A stretch of DNA of 42,113 nucleotides from Tubiluchus corallicola (GCA_030141605.1 JAQGDQ010000620.1:84223-126335); one strand, 5' to 3'. Counted from the first letter of the stretch, positions 21,004 through 32,374 are shown. Notes: a model not told the origin generated them from the letters alone. Program-made: numbers and translations.

Positions 21004-21883
21004 GAAAATTCACCGTTTTCGTAGTTCTGCAAATGTTTATGACGTTTATGATGGCATAAAGATTATAGTAAATTCAACTGTAATCTAGTGGATTTTAGCC
21101 TCACGCTACAATTCTCAAATGGGTAATAGAAAGATACGGATCGGGTTAACTTGTGAGACAAATATTCGACCCCTCCACCCTGGCAGACTCCTGACAGTGC
21201 CACCATTTCATATAACTGTTTTCAATTATGTTATCTTTGCATAGATGCTTAATTTTGATGACTCATTACTTGTTTTAGCTGTTTTTTGTTGCAGAAATGT
21301 ATAACCTACAGCGTGAACTTTTACATACATCCGTTGATTCTTCAAGATTTTTTGAAGAAATTGTTAATAAATAACCATGTCGTTAAGCAACTATATATAT
21401 AACTGGGTCTTTTAAAAACACCACCGATGCAATCTACTTTGCAAAAAAGTAAAAATATGCGTAAATGGATGGTATATTTTCGGGACAAAAAAACACAAAA
21501 AACTCAAATAATACTATTAATGTCAGTAAAAATCAATAATCCGCAGAATAAATAGTCCGATGAAACTTGACTTTAACGTTCATATCAGTTACTTAATGCT
21601 GAAATGAAATGTGAATTAAATTGAATTGAACTTACTTGTAGAAAAATCCTTCTAGCGAACTGACCAGCGATTTTGTAATTTTTCTTGCACAAGAAAGTTC
21701 CTGTTTATCACTTTGCATTGTGTGAATGTGTCCAACTTTCAAACTTTCGTCACATTTAATTGTAGTTAGAAATTACGTCCGTAAAGGTGTACGGAATACT
21801 AACACACGAGCGTCTTTTAGCTGACAATGTGACAAAGTGAAAGCTCGAGAGTGAAAGTGCACACTGAACTGACGCGCGGTAAG
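21004..21883. other. Unassigned AT-rich sequence
   Basis: No gene or repeat supported. AATTAAATTGAATTGAACTT at about 21614 resembles the tail style noted elsewhere. Confidence 0.5.
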
Positions 21884-22549
21884 CACAGATGGGTGGATAT
21901 CACTTTTTTCTTCATCCGCAACCGCAAAATCCGCAACTGTGTAAATCCGCATCCACAAAGTCCGCAACTGTGCATATCCGCATCCGCAAAGTCCGCGGCA
22001 ATTGAATATCCCCATATATCCGCAAAAATGTTGGCAACAACTAAGGCCACGTGTGCCCTGTAACCGCTTCTTCGTACGAAGCTGGAGTTATAAATGCAAA
22101 TTAATAACAAATTACTAGTCAGACGCCAATTTTGCTTGTAAACCTTCAACGAAAACTCACAATGTACATAGTACATCACTGAAACATATCATGCCCATCA
22201 CATCACAAACCGTAATAGGCTCGAGTAAAAAATTATGATATTTGTAATTATAAGCAATGTTTTGCGTCCAGGAATTTCCAGGTAAAATATCGGGAAGCAG
22301 CAAAGAAGCAAGAAGCAAATTAAACTAGTGTTGAAAGGTGTTTAATATTGCCACAAACCTTTTAATGCGCAAGAGAATGCTTGATGAACTGAAATTGGGT
22401 TAAATTTTTGTGCAAACACTTGAAAATTTACCTTTTATACATGGCTTTTGCATACTGCACGTAAAATGCTCGATTTTGGGCATTAAAATCCGCATCCGCG
22501 ATTCCGCTCGTAATTCACTATCTGCAAATCCGTTGTCCGCCCATCTCTG
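21884..22549. mobile_element. hAT-like non-autonomous element
   Basis: 666 bp between CACAGATGGGTGGATATCAC (21884) and GTTGTCCGCCCATCTCTG (ends 22549). The ends are inverted repeats, CA(C/G)AGATGGG(T/C)GGA. Subterminal sequence is rich in short TCCGCATCCGCAAA repeats on both sides, as in many hAT elements. I could not see a convincing 8-bp target duplication. No transposase remains. Confidence 0.65.
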
Positions 22550-23469
22550 ACGTAGTTACGTTACTCAACCCGAGTGGTTGCTACGCAAGGTGCACATGTA
22601 CTCTAAGTGCGTTTAAACTACCCAAAAGGTTATAAATCGTCCAGTAATGCATTAATTAATCTGCCAGGTGAAGCAGGTAATTGAGAATACCTGGTATAAG
22701 GAAGTGAGAAAGGCGTTACAGGTGTAATAAATTTTAAAGTAACGTATTTTGACAGGGCACTTGCAAATTTTGATATGTAGGACAATTTTAGTAAGAAAAG
22801 AAAGATTGAAATTTAGAAGGCTTGCTCAAAAAGACTGCTTAAAATTGTTTCAATATTTCATCATTTTGAAAAACTATTCATTAAAATAGCTTGTAGATCT
22901 GTTATGTTTCTTTTATGCTTGATAAAGAGTTAAGCACCTTTGAGTGGCTTGGTAAGCAACCTTTAAAAGTGCAAGAAAAATTTATAAATTGATTCGTCGA
23001 GCACTTCAATCTGGAAGTGATCAATTAAAAAAATAACAACATTAGGATAGGTGCATGTTATAGCCCCTAATTTCTAACAAAAATGCTCTCTTGTTCCATT
23101 CCGTTAGTAGCTGCGGTCCTCCAACAAGCACATTATTCTCTTCTAGACCGTTAGGTCAACAAGGTCAATTAACAGGGTACCTTAAAACGTCAAAGGTCAA
23201 AGGTCACAATGTGTCACGCTTAAATATGTTATGTTATTCACAGTAAGATAAGTTCTACCTGATATGTGAAGATTTTTTACAGTTTACCTTGTGCAAACTC
23301 TCCTAACTCAACTCAATTTATTAGGGGTGTGGTGGGACCAGAACCCGTTTTGTTATCAAAGATAATTGCTCTAAAATGAAATACTGGCCCAGAAGAAGTG
23401 TTTTGGCCACGTTCGTATATGTATTCATCCTCCGTCAGTGAAGTAAAGACCCATGAACAGTATGCACGT
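22550..23469. other. Unassigned; one DR1-like site
   Basis: AGGTCAAAGGTCA at 23194-23206 is a perfect DR1 arrangement of nuclear-receptor half-sites. Nothing else is supported. Confidence 0.5.
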
Positions 23470-23600
23470 GAAACAATTCAAAAGAAACATTGGTTACTCA
23501 TTTATTAACTGACCAGACTTGGCATTGCTTAAGTTCGATCGCTAAGCACGCACAGCGACTGTTTTGCTCTGAATAAGATGCTGAGCTAAGTATGTACCTT
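23470..23600 (-). repeat. Possible 5S rRNA-derived SINE, copy 2
   Basis: On the minus strand it reads GTGCTTAGCGATCGAACTTA, then AGCAATGCCAAGTCTGGTCA, then GTTAATAAATGAGTAACC. It matches the copy at 5640-5770 and follows 5S rRNA through the box C region even more closely (TTAAGCAA-GCC-AG-CTGGTCAGT). Together the copies define a dispersed family. Confidence 0.5.
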
Positions 23601-25180
23601 AGGGTTCTTTTCTGGGTTAATTTTTTATACGCGTTTTATTCAAAACTATTTTATTCGACTTGACTAATTTTGCATCATTGCAGTTGACGTAATGATTGTC
23701 TGATGATGTCAATAGTTTTGGACAATTTCACACAACTAGTGGAATTACAAAAGGCAGCAAAATCCCAGATTTTTTGTAACTTGTAAATGTAGTATTGACA
23801 ATCATTGAAAGTGATTGACTCGTAGTACAGATACGTTATCAGTTTGGAACTTTAAGCAAAATATTTCCCAGTTACTATCACCACAAAGTGCATGTAAATA
23901 AGTTAAGTACATGCAGGGTACAGTTGAACCTAGCTTTCCACATTTAGTACGCTTGCACTAAGGTCGTACGAACTAGTGTACTTTGAGCCACGTGCTGTCT
24001 AAATCAATGCGTCGTTCACGTTGTTCGAAAGAGAGATTCTCTATCAATTATTAAGATTTTCGAAAATGTGGCACCAAGTGTTTAACCGAGTGCCCGAAAG
24101 GTGGCAGCACTGATTCTTTTCTCTTGCTGTTACAATCATGTAATTGAATCTTTACTGAAACATAAATTATATGAATTTGTTTTTTGCTAAACTTAGGCGC
24201 TTTTAATCTCCAAAAACTTTGCGCACAAATTCTTTAAAAGACGATTTCAAAATCGAACAAACTCTGAACGTTAATTATAAAAGTCTTTGTGCTGCCATCT
24301 TTTAGCTAGTTAGTAAATCATCAAAACAATTATGTACTTTTTTTACTACTTTTTCGTTTGTGCCATCCTTTCCTGTGCCATTTTTACCTGTATCATTTTT
24401 ACTTTCCATTTGCGCCATTTATTCCTGTGCCGTTTTAAAATGCACCATTTTTACTGCACACCGCAAAGATCAACATAATTCGTTTTCGAGTTGACCAACC
24501 TTTTTGGTCACATGATCCCTATTAATAAATACACGTAGTTAAAATACACGTAGTTTTATGTGACTGCGTTTAAGAAAGATGTATTACATTTTTGTGAATT
24601 TTATTTTGTGTGAAATATTGTAGGAACTGAACTGCAATTCCATTTCTGACTGAATTTTGGATAACTGAACGGAATTGCAAATTTATCATCACAACTGTTT
24701 ATGCTGTGTTACCATCATCATTGATAAATTTGTAAAAAAGTTCTAGTTTAACACTATTACCTACAACAGTCCTTGACTGGTTATGCATATATTATATTTT
24801 CATGTATATTGTCTTGCCTGTTTATGTGCAAAACTTGTGCAATAAAGACTAAACTACAGACGGTACCTGGCCGATATCTGGTAAAACTACTCAGGGTGGT
24901 TCGGTACCAGCAGATGCGGAGATTCTGACATCCATCCCCAGAATGATGCGTAAGAGAAACAATACCTTTATTGGCAAATTACATGAAGCAGATACGAATA
25001 TAATGTAAAGAAATAGAATTTGCACCATTTTGAATTAATCTAACTGGACCAGTAGAAGTGGAGTAACCGCTTTTATACAGACCAGATGCATAAATTGGCT
25101 TCAACAGAAACTTGCATTTTGCGTGAAAGGGGTGTTCAGTACAATATATATATATCTGTTATCTGGCATTGCGAATGGCT
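23601..25180. other. Gene-poor sequence with decayed repeat units
   Basis: Positions about 24350-24460 contain scattered GTGCCATTTTTACC and CCATTTGCGCCATTT-like pieces, the reverse complement of parts of the 41-bp unit at 26655-27590. AACTTGTGCAATAAAGACTA at 24826-24850 could be an old retroelement tail. No gene recognised. Confidence 0.45.
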
Positions 25181-25189
25181 GGCATAAAC

Positions 25190-25860
25190 TAATAGGATCA
25201 TTTGTCTTGAAATTTTATACCACTTAATTTCTGTCTTTTTGCATAGTATACTAGCGTCGACAGTAACACTGTATAAAACATGTAAATTTAAACTCCCGCG
25301 ATGACCGTTAGACGCAGCCATTTTGACGATAAGTCATTTGAAACAAGTTTAGATAACATTTTGTAAAGTTTGAAAAAATAATCAGAGCATTCCTAGCGCA
25401 AACGTCACTAACTAAATAAAATTTAAAATTACTGTATCTTGTCAATAAGATTAAAAAGACGTTTTTGTTTAGTGAGTGGTGCACCCTGGAGGTGAGTCAA
25501 CGACATTTTACCAATTGGTGAAAGCATTTTAGATAATCAATAATTTTCCTTTCTAGTTACATAAGTCTTTCAAGCAGGTAAGCGAAATGCTAAGTAACAT
25601 AACTTTGTATGGAATGTTTTTTGGGACATAATTTAACACTTTCCTTTTCATCCCCTGATTTACGTTTGCGTAGTGACATCATGTAATGGCGTCGTCGGAG
25701 CAGTATCGCGGAAAATTTAAAATGAAAACAAACAAAAAATTCTTTCAACGCGAGTACGATGCACACATAAATTTGCTGTAAAGTAACATAAATTTTAAGG
25801 CGACTTTTCTGAAACCTACTCCAGGTACCCTTTTTCTTGTCCTTTAACTGATAGGTAATA
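25190..25860 (+). repeat. Dispersed repeat W, copy 1
   Basis: Shares TGTAAATTTAAACTCC, GACGCAGCCATTTTGA, TTTCAAGCAGGTAAGC, AATGCTAAGTAA, TGATTTACGTTTGCGTA and TTTCTGAAACCTACT-like blocks with 38405-38870, same orientation. This copy has about 180 bp of extra sequence in the middle (25355-25555). Non-coding; type unknown. Confidence 0.8.
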
Positions 25861-26654
25861 ATTTAATAGGCAAACAAACAGTTTGTCTTTGGAACTCCCT
25901 CCCATCTGCTATTGTGGAAGTTGTAATTGTACATTTTTTTAGGTGCTGCCATCTATGAACTAATCCTTTTACATTTTACTAGCTAAACTCACCCCCAGTA
26001 TAAATGTACGGTACAGTGAATGCATATTCACTGGATCTCTCCCCATTTTACAGTAATGGTTTTTGTGAAGCCAAGGCTGCATAGGTTACCTACACCTATA
26101 TATACTGACTGGTTTTACTTTCTAGCCTCTGTCTAACTCTCAGTGTTCAGTGCAGGACACTCTCATTCTCAGTGTTCAGTGCAGCAGTCATTCTACTTAC
26201 GTGTATTTAGTTTAATAAACACTTTTCTGTGCAAATATGCAGTATAGTTTTTTCTACAAAGTGAGTGATCTACAACTTTAAACATGACTTTCACAGCTAT
26301 AAAACGGTCACAATCATTGACTATATTCAAGGAAAAACTAAAACAACAGCAACTAAGTAGATTTCAAAAACCAACTCATGTGAAGTACTGCCACTATAAC
26401 TCTAGTCACTGCTGTATAAGCAAATGAACTAAAGATTCATTCTAGGTCAGTTTGTTATCAAGCACGCCAAACGTTCAATGAATAATTTTGATTGCTGTAC
26501 TACTGACGATAAATTTTAGTCTGAATAGAATTTTGTGACGTATATTTTTTGCTTTTATGTTTTTGTAATTTTACTACTGGCACACTAGATATTTTTGAAA
26601 TAAAATGCTGTTCATATTTTAATAAAATGCTAACGTAAAAGTTAGTATAGAATT
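25861..26654. other. Unassigned
   Basis: A short direct repeat TCTCAGTGTTCAGTGCAG occurs at about 26137 and 26167. No gene supported. Confidence 0.5.
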
Positions 26655-27590
26655 TATGTAAAAATGGCACTGAGGAAATGGCAGCAATGGAAAAGTAGGT
26701 AAAAATGGCACTGTGGAAATGGCAGCAATGGAAAAGTCGGTAAAAATGGCACTGTGGAAATGGCAGCAATGGAAAAGTCGGTAAAAATGGCACTGTGGAA
26801 ATGAAAAATGGCACTGTGGAAATGGCAGCAATGGAAAAGTCGGTAAAAATGGCACTGTGGAAATGGCAGCAATGGAAAAGTCGGTAAAAATGGCACTGTG
26901 GAAATGGCAGCAATGGAAAAGTCGGTAAAAATGGCACTGTGGAAATGGCAGCAATGGAAAAGTCGGTAAAAATGGCACTGTGGAAATGGCAGCAATGGAA
27001 AAGTCGGTAAAAATGGCACTGTGGAAATGGCAGCAATTTCAAAGTCGGTAAAAATGGCACTGTGGAAATGGCAGCAATTTCAAAGTCGGTAAAAATGGCA
27101 CTGTGGAAATGGCAGCAATTTCAAAGTCGGTAAAAATGGCACTGTGGAAATGGCAGCAATTTCAAAGTCGGTAAAAATGGCACTGAGGAAATGGCAGCAA
27201 TTTCAAAGTCGGTAAAAATGGCACTGAGGAAATGGCAGCAATTTCAAAGTAGGTAAAAATGGCACTGAGGAAATGGCAGCAATGGAAAAGTAGGTAAAAA
27301 TGGCACTGAGGAAATGGCAGCAATGGAAAAGTGGGTAAAAATGGCACTGTGGAAATGGCAGCAATGGAAAAGTGGGTAAAAATGGCACTGTGGAAATGGC
27401 AGCAATGGAAAAGTGGGTAAAAATGGCACTGAGGAAATGGCAGCAATGGAAAAGTGGGTAAAAATGGCACTGAGGAAATGGCAGCAATGGAAAAGTGGGT
27501 AAAAATGGCACTGAGGAAATGGCAGCAATGGAAAAGTAGGTAAAAATGGCACAGGAAATATGGCAGCAATGGAAAAGTAGGAAAAAATGT
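26655..27590. repeat. 41-bp minisatellite, about 23 copies
   Basis: Unit GGTAAAAATGGCACTGTGGA followed by AATGGCAGCAATGGAAAAGTC. Variants are blocked: GTCGG with AATGGAAAAG (26740-27020), GTCGG with AATTTCAAAG (27035-27260), then GTAGG/GTGGG with CTGAGG. One unit is truncated at about 26800. The unit lacks stops in all three minus frames, and 41 is not a multiple of three, so the same 41-residue repeat appears in three frames. These are not genes. Confidence 0.97.
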
Positions 27591-28840
27591 ACATAATTAT
27601 TTTGATGCAATTGTTTTCTGTAATAAAACTAGAATGCGCTCAGTAGAAAGCAGATCTCTGTCAAAACCAAACAATTCTAAACTTTTTCGTCATACACACA
27701 GAACAAACAGAACAACAAGCAAACATACATAAATGTGCCCGTATTGGTAATATATAAACTAGCAAACATTCACTAAATATTTGTTCATTAAATAAATTTA
27801 TAATCAATAATGCTCGAATGTTCTACTTAGTGTTTTTCTACCCTTTTAACCATTAAATTTGGCGTTGGTAATAAATTGACAAATCTATTCGTACCAAGTC
27901 ACCTTATAAACCCTTACACAATATAATCAAAGGTTATAAACAGCGTTACGCAGTTTTACAAGCGAGAATTTCTAGAAATGGAACTGGAAGTAACTCGCTT
28001 TTGTTTGTCCAGGTGTGGGTAACAAAATCAAAGTACTAAACACTCCATCTGCGACCTCCACGAAGTGCTTCACGAATGTTTTTTTGTACTTGGTGTTCGG
28101 TCAAGTTTTGCGGAAAAAAAACCGGTGAAAACTTTCCCATTTTGGCAGCTTATATCCGCCTTTTTTCACAAAGTTTCTTGGAAATCTGTTAAATAGTTTT
28201 TTCGTCATAGGTTTACTAACATAACAGACAAACAAACAAAGTGTGTTGAAGCATAACTTCTTAGGTAGAAATAAAAGTAACTAAAATAATTATCTCCCCT
28301 GTAATCCTAAACCTAAACATAATTATATTTTTCTGTGTGCCATATTGTATAAGCCCAAGTGTGCCATTTTTTCTGTGAGATTTCTACCTATTTTTCCATT
28401 TGCGCCATCTATCCTATGTCATTTTTTGCGGTGTCATTTTTACCTACATTCGAACATACTAGAAGTCAATTGACTGGTTTACCATTTATTACTGCTTAAT
28501 TTTTATGATTAATTTACTGATGCGACGATTCTTACAAAAAATCAATATTATGAGATTTGAGAAATTAATTATAAATAGTTTATAAAATTTAATAAATAAA
28601 AAAAAAAATAGGTACAACATTAAATTTTATTTGTGCCCAAATGTCTCGTATTATTTGCTCAAATGACATACGTGTATCAACCCACACGGGTTGCTGTACA
28701 CGACAACATCCACTCTATACACAATTAAAACAATGTAGCTGCTGGCTTTATTAGTTGCCTTGACTACAAGACGCGCGTGCTCGTTGATTGTACGTTTGCC
28801 CATTGTTCACAACGCAGTACAGTATATACAGTGGAAATAG
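27591..28840. other. Unassigned; decayed repeat pieces near 28330-28450
   Basis: Positions about 28335-28450 again hold GTGCCATTTTTTCTGTG and CCATTTGCGCCATCT pieces resembling 24350-24460. No gene recognised. Confidence 0.45.
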
Positions 28841-28846
28841 GTAGAT

Positions 28847-28880
28847 GTGGACAGCGGTTACCGTTGTCCACGTCTTTTTT
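28847..28880. promoter_or_regulatory. Promoter-proximal palindrome with T-run
   Basis: GTGGACAGCGGT (28847-28858) and ACCGTTGTCCAC (28860-28871) pair with one mismatch around a single T, followed by CGTCTTTTTT... at 28870-28880. It lies about 100 bp upstream of the TATA box of the WAP/thyroglobulin gene and could be a dimer-bound site. Function unknown. Confidence 0.35.
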
Positions 28881-28966
28881 ACAAACTACCAGTGTGTTTT
28901 GCGTATCATTTTAACAAACTGAAATTTAATACTTAGTGAATACGATAATATTAGACAACTTTGCTG

Positions 28967-28974
28967 TATAAAAA
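28967..28974 (+). promoter_or_regulatory. TATA box of the WAP/thyroglobulin gene
   Basis: TATAAAAA, 273 bp upstream of the ATG and in the right orientation. Transcription would be expected to start about 28995-29005, giving a 5' leader of about 245 nt unless a leader intron exists (a possible acceptor, CAACTACAG, ends at 29244 or so). Confidence 0.55.
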
Positions 28975-29022
28975 GAACTTCAACGGACGGTGTCAGTTGC
29001 CATATGATGTGAGTCACTGTTG

Positions 29023-29058
29023 ATGGACTTCTACAAAAATGAGCGAAGTTTTAAGTGA
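29023..29058 (+). CDS. Upstream ORF, 11 codons
   Basis: ATG at 29023 opens MDFYKNERSFK and stops at 29056-29058, inside the predicted leader of the WAP/thyroglobulin mRNA. It would be the first or second AUG on the transcript and could lower translation. It does not overlap the main start at 29247. If the leader is spliced, it may be absent from the mRNA. Confidence 0.35.
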   Translation: MDFYKNERSFK

Positions 29059-29246
29059 CGTTAGATTATACTACAGAAAACTGCGATAAAAGCAAGGCTG
29101 AACACCAAAGACTTCCTAAACGAAGTAACGCTTGGGAAGAGAGGAAACGAACAGCATTTCTTTGAGGATTACAGTACTGGAATGTAAAACCTCGTTATAT
29201 TAAGAACCACCAGATTTTACTGTTTGACAGCAGCACAACTACAGGC

Positions 29247-30740
29247 ATGTTTTACCTAATAACTAGCTTTGTTCTACTGCTTCAGCTATGTGATTTCAGC
29301 AGTGCTATCTTCTTTCCAAAATGGGGCAGTTGTTTGTTCGCTCAGCAAGAATGGCCGAAAGTATGCCCTTTTATATTTCCATGCAGAACTCACTACGATT
29401 GCCCACAATCGAGATTATGTTGTAAAAATCCCAACTGTGATGTTAAACAGTGCATTATTCCTAAGTTAACACACTGCCAGGTAGCGCAAAGAACTGCTGA
29501 CATGATTGAGATGCTTAATCATCATCGCCCTGATTGCCTTGATAGCGGTGAATGGAACCCGGTGCAAATAGACGAATATAACAAAGAATCATGGTGTGTT
29601 GACAAGTACGGCTATGAGAAACCCAACACAAGAGTTACAGGTGAAGGTCGTGTTGCCAAATGTGCTATGGATATCGTTCATCCTATTTTGTGCAACTTTA
29701 AGCCGAAAGAATGTACACCAAAAAGATGCCCGTATGGTTTTGATATGGTTGATGGATGCCCATCTTGTGACAAATGCAGGCCCGATCTTTGTAAATCAAT
29801 AAAATGTCCATCTGGCGCCAGCGATGTGCATTATTACCTTGAACTAACAGGTATATGCAATAGCTTAGTTGTAACTTGTGAAGATGATTACTGCCCTAAT
29901 CTTCCAGAGTGTGAATTTAAATTTAAGGACATAGGAGTTACCACTGCTGTTCCTCCTTTTGAATTGCCAAAGTATGGTTCCTGTCCTAAAAAGGTTTGGC
30001 TGGAAGCATGGAATGTCAAAGGAATGACCAGACCTTGCCCAAGGATTGGAAACGAATGCGAAAATCACAAGGATTGCCCAAGAACTAGATTGTGTTGTAA
30101 ACTGTCAGGATGTCCCAGCCTTGTTTGTACTCCACCCAAGTTAACAAAATGTCAACGAGGGCAGATCCATGCGGACCTTCTTCTGTCACTCGGAATTCAC
30201 CGCCCTGATTGCCTTAAAAACGGTAAATACAACCCAGTACAAATTCATGAGTATTTCAAACAATCGTGGTGTGTCGACAAGAAAGGTGTCGAGATACCAG
30301 GCACAAGAGTGAGAAATGGTGCTATTGCCAAATGTGCCAAATCCTTTGTGCTTCCAACTCCATGTCCTATCTGTGCAACACCATCACCAATACCATGCCC
30401 ATTCGGATTCGAAATGTTCCCAAGTGGGTGCCTAGACTGTGACAAATGCTTGCCTAATCCTTGTCCTCCAATACCTTGTCCTATAGGCCCATGGCCTATT
30501 CGTCCTGATTTCATCTTTGATGGTAAGTGCAGACCCATACCAATAGAGTGTGAGGATGAGTTCTGTCCTCAGCTTCCAGAATGCATATTCATGTACAAAG
30601 AAGAAGGTACTACAATGACAACGGCTAATACTACTACATCTTATAATCCACCTGGAGGTGGAGCAGTGCAGATCTTGAATCTGGTTCTACTGAAATCCTG
30701 TCTTTTGTTTTATTATTATACAGTAAAATCTCTTCTTTAA
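29247..30740 (+). CDS. Secreted protein, duplicated WAP/thyroglobulin-1/antistasin-like units
   Basis: 497 residues, one open exon. Residues 1-20 are a signal peptide. The mature chain is two copies of one unit, roughly half identical. Each unit has a WAP four-disulfide core with all 8 Cys (29, 40, 46, 52, 58, 59, 64, 69; and 246, 264, 271, 277, 283, 284, 289, 294), then a thyroglobulin type-1 domain (77-139; 302-363), then an antistasin-like box C-P-Y/F-G-F-x-M...GC-x-x-C-x-x-C (156-177; 384-401), then an unrecognised six-Cys module (182-222; 406-446) ending CPxLPEC. The thyroglobulin domains keep four Cys (77, 97, 117, 139) and read SWCVD where the family has CWCVD; the usual QC is QI. A Thr/Ser stalk (455-466, with Asn461 glycosylatable) and a small-residue site (GGGA) precede a hydrophobic tail, suggesting a GPI anchor. 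These domains usually inhibit proteases. The actual target is unknown. Confidence 0.93.
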   Translation: MFYLITSFVLLLQLCDFSSAIFFPKWGSCLFAQQEWPKVCPFIFPCRTHYDCPQSRLCCKNPNCDVKQCIIPKLTHCQVAQRTADMIEMLNHHRPDCLDSGEWNPVQIDEYNKESWCVDKYGYEKPNTRVTGEGRVAKCAMDIVHPILCNFKPKECTPKRCPYGFDMVDGCPSCDKCRPDLCKSIKCPSGASDVHYYLELTGICNSLVVTCEDDYCPNLPECEFKFKDIGVTTAVPPFELPKYGSCPKKVWLEAWNVKGMTRPCPRIGNECENHKDCPRTRLCCKLSGCPSLVCTPPKLTKCQRGQIHADLLLSLGIHRPDCLKNGKYNPVQIHEYFKQSWCVDKKGVEIPGTRVRNGAIAKCAKSFVLPTPCPICATPSPIPCPFGFEMFPSGCLDCDKCLPNPCPPIPCPIGPWPIRPDFIFDGKCRPIPIECEDEFCPQLPECIFMYKEEGTTMTTANTTTSYNPPGGGAVQILNLVLLKSCLLFYYYTVKSLL

Positions 30741-31022
30741 ATTGTCTGTGTTATTAATTCATTATATGTAATAACATATGAAAAAGTCAGACTATGTAAT
30801 GAAGTGTTTCGAGGTACAGTAGTAAGTTTCGTTCACGTGTGTGTATTATTAATTCACTATAATTGCAATATTCAAAAATTCTTGATTGTAGAATGAAGTT
30901 TTTTCATGAAGTAGGTAGGTAAAAGTAAGTTTCTTTGATACTGTTGCGTTGTAGTATTAATAATTCATTTTAGACTTTACAGCTAATAAGTATGAAAGGA
31001 GGATTACATAAAAATAGTTGTT

Positions 31023-31202
31023 GAGTGAATTTTGATTAGATATTTGTGCTACATGTATTATAGTTCATTATGGTTTAGAAGATAGTCATACAGTTGAATT
31101 GTACAATAAAGTGTTAAGTGAATTTTGATTAGATATTTGTGCTATTATAGTTCATTATGGTTTAGAAGATAGTCACAAAGTTGAATTGTACAATAAAGTG
31201 TG
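31023..31202 (+). repeat. Tandem duplication in 3' UTR with two poly(A) signals
   Basis: Two copies (about 31023-31113 and 31114-31202) of a unit of about 90 bp containing TTTTGATTAGATATTTGTGC, GTTCATTATGGTTTAGAAGA and TTGAATTGTACAATAAAGTG. Each carries an AATAAA (31105-31110 and 31192-31197). Confidence 0.9.
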
Positions 31203-31333
31203 TGTATTAAATGTATTAAGTTCAAACGCAATGTAATTAGAAGTTAAATGTAATTTTAAATGGATTAAGCTTCCTTCATTTTTTGTAATTCAATATAGTT
31301 AACAGTGTAACAGAAATTGAATTATACAATAAA
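31105..31333 (+). terminator. Poly(A) signals of the WAP/thyroglobulin gene
   Basis: AATAAA at 31105, 31192 and 31328, 365-590 bp after the stop codon. Any could end the transcript. The first two are in the tandem duplication. Confidence 0.55.
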
Positions 31334-32374
31334 ATGTTTTTAAATACGTAGATAAGTTTCGTTCACCTATTTGACGCATTTGTGTTACTAATACGTTGTA
31401 GGTAACATTGTAAAAAAGCCAGTATTGAATGCGAAGCGTACTAGGTTACTATCTTATTACACGCAATCATGCACATGCTTTTGCATGTAAAAAGTACAAA
31501 CTTTAGTACTTTGTTTCAGATGATGCACTTTCATCGCCTTTAAGTTGTTCAACAATTTTTTTGCAATAATTTTCTATTGAGACGTCATAATATTAAAAGA
31601 AAAGAAAAGTCAGTCAGTATGTTGGGTTTATTTTACTGTTATCATTTAAACTTACAAAAATCTAACAAAGAAATTCGCAAAAAACTACCATTGAATAGAA
31701 TTTTTCAGGCATGGTGGTTGTCGCTAATTACTTGAAAATTATGACGTAACTAAAGAGACTTCGTGACTTTCCGTAAGCGCATCGTAGCTTGCCGTCAGCG
31801 CACGCCGCTTAAACTAATTCACATTCAAAATATTACAAAATTAGCTATCTAATTGTTTTGTAAAAACTTTTTATACTTTTGATGAAAAATTGACAGTGCA
31901 CTACTTTTGTTTAGGACGAATGACGTCATTGGAAGAAGAATGGGTATTAAAAATGGGATCGCCCTAGCTACACGAGGCACTTATTGGAGTTTTATTACTA
32001 AGTCTAACATTTTTTGCGAACATTGAAAAAAGCCTTGTGTTTTCCTTTAATCACATCACGCCACAAAACAACAACAACATTGTTGAAATTGCATTAAATA
32101 ACAAACGCGTCCATTGATGAGTAAACATTCGCACTTTTTAATTCTGAACTGATGGTCATAAGCTAGCTAGCTAACAGACACACGTGTATCAATGTTACAG
32201 AATCTGAATTGAGTGGAACTCTAGTACCGACCAAATGAGTAAGTGGCAGACTTTTGGGTTATATGATCTAAAACTAGACCGACAACACTGTGAATTGAAC
32301 TGCTTTATAGTCTCATTCACCAGAAAAAGTTGGATTAACGGCTTGTAAAATGGTATCGCCGATGGAGCTGAATT
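31334..32374. other. Intergenic, nothing recognised
   Basis: AT-rich with a GC-richer patch at about 31760-31810. No gene or repeat supported. Confidence 0.5.

Noticed and set aside
21817-22179. 120-codon minus-strand frame
   Set aside because: It crosses the left end of the hAT-like element and its TCCGCAAA subterminal repeats; no family features.
25136-25321. 61-codon minus-strand frame
   Set aside because: Part of dispersed repeat W; the second copy at 38405 does not preserve it.
26500-27610. Six minus-strand frames of 116-186 codons
   Set aside because: The 41-bp minisatellite has no stop in any minus frame, so the same peptide repeat shows up in three frames.
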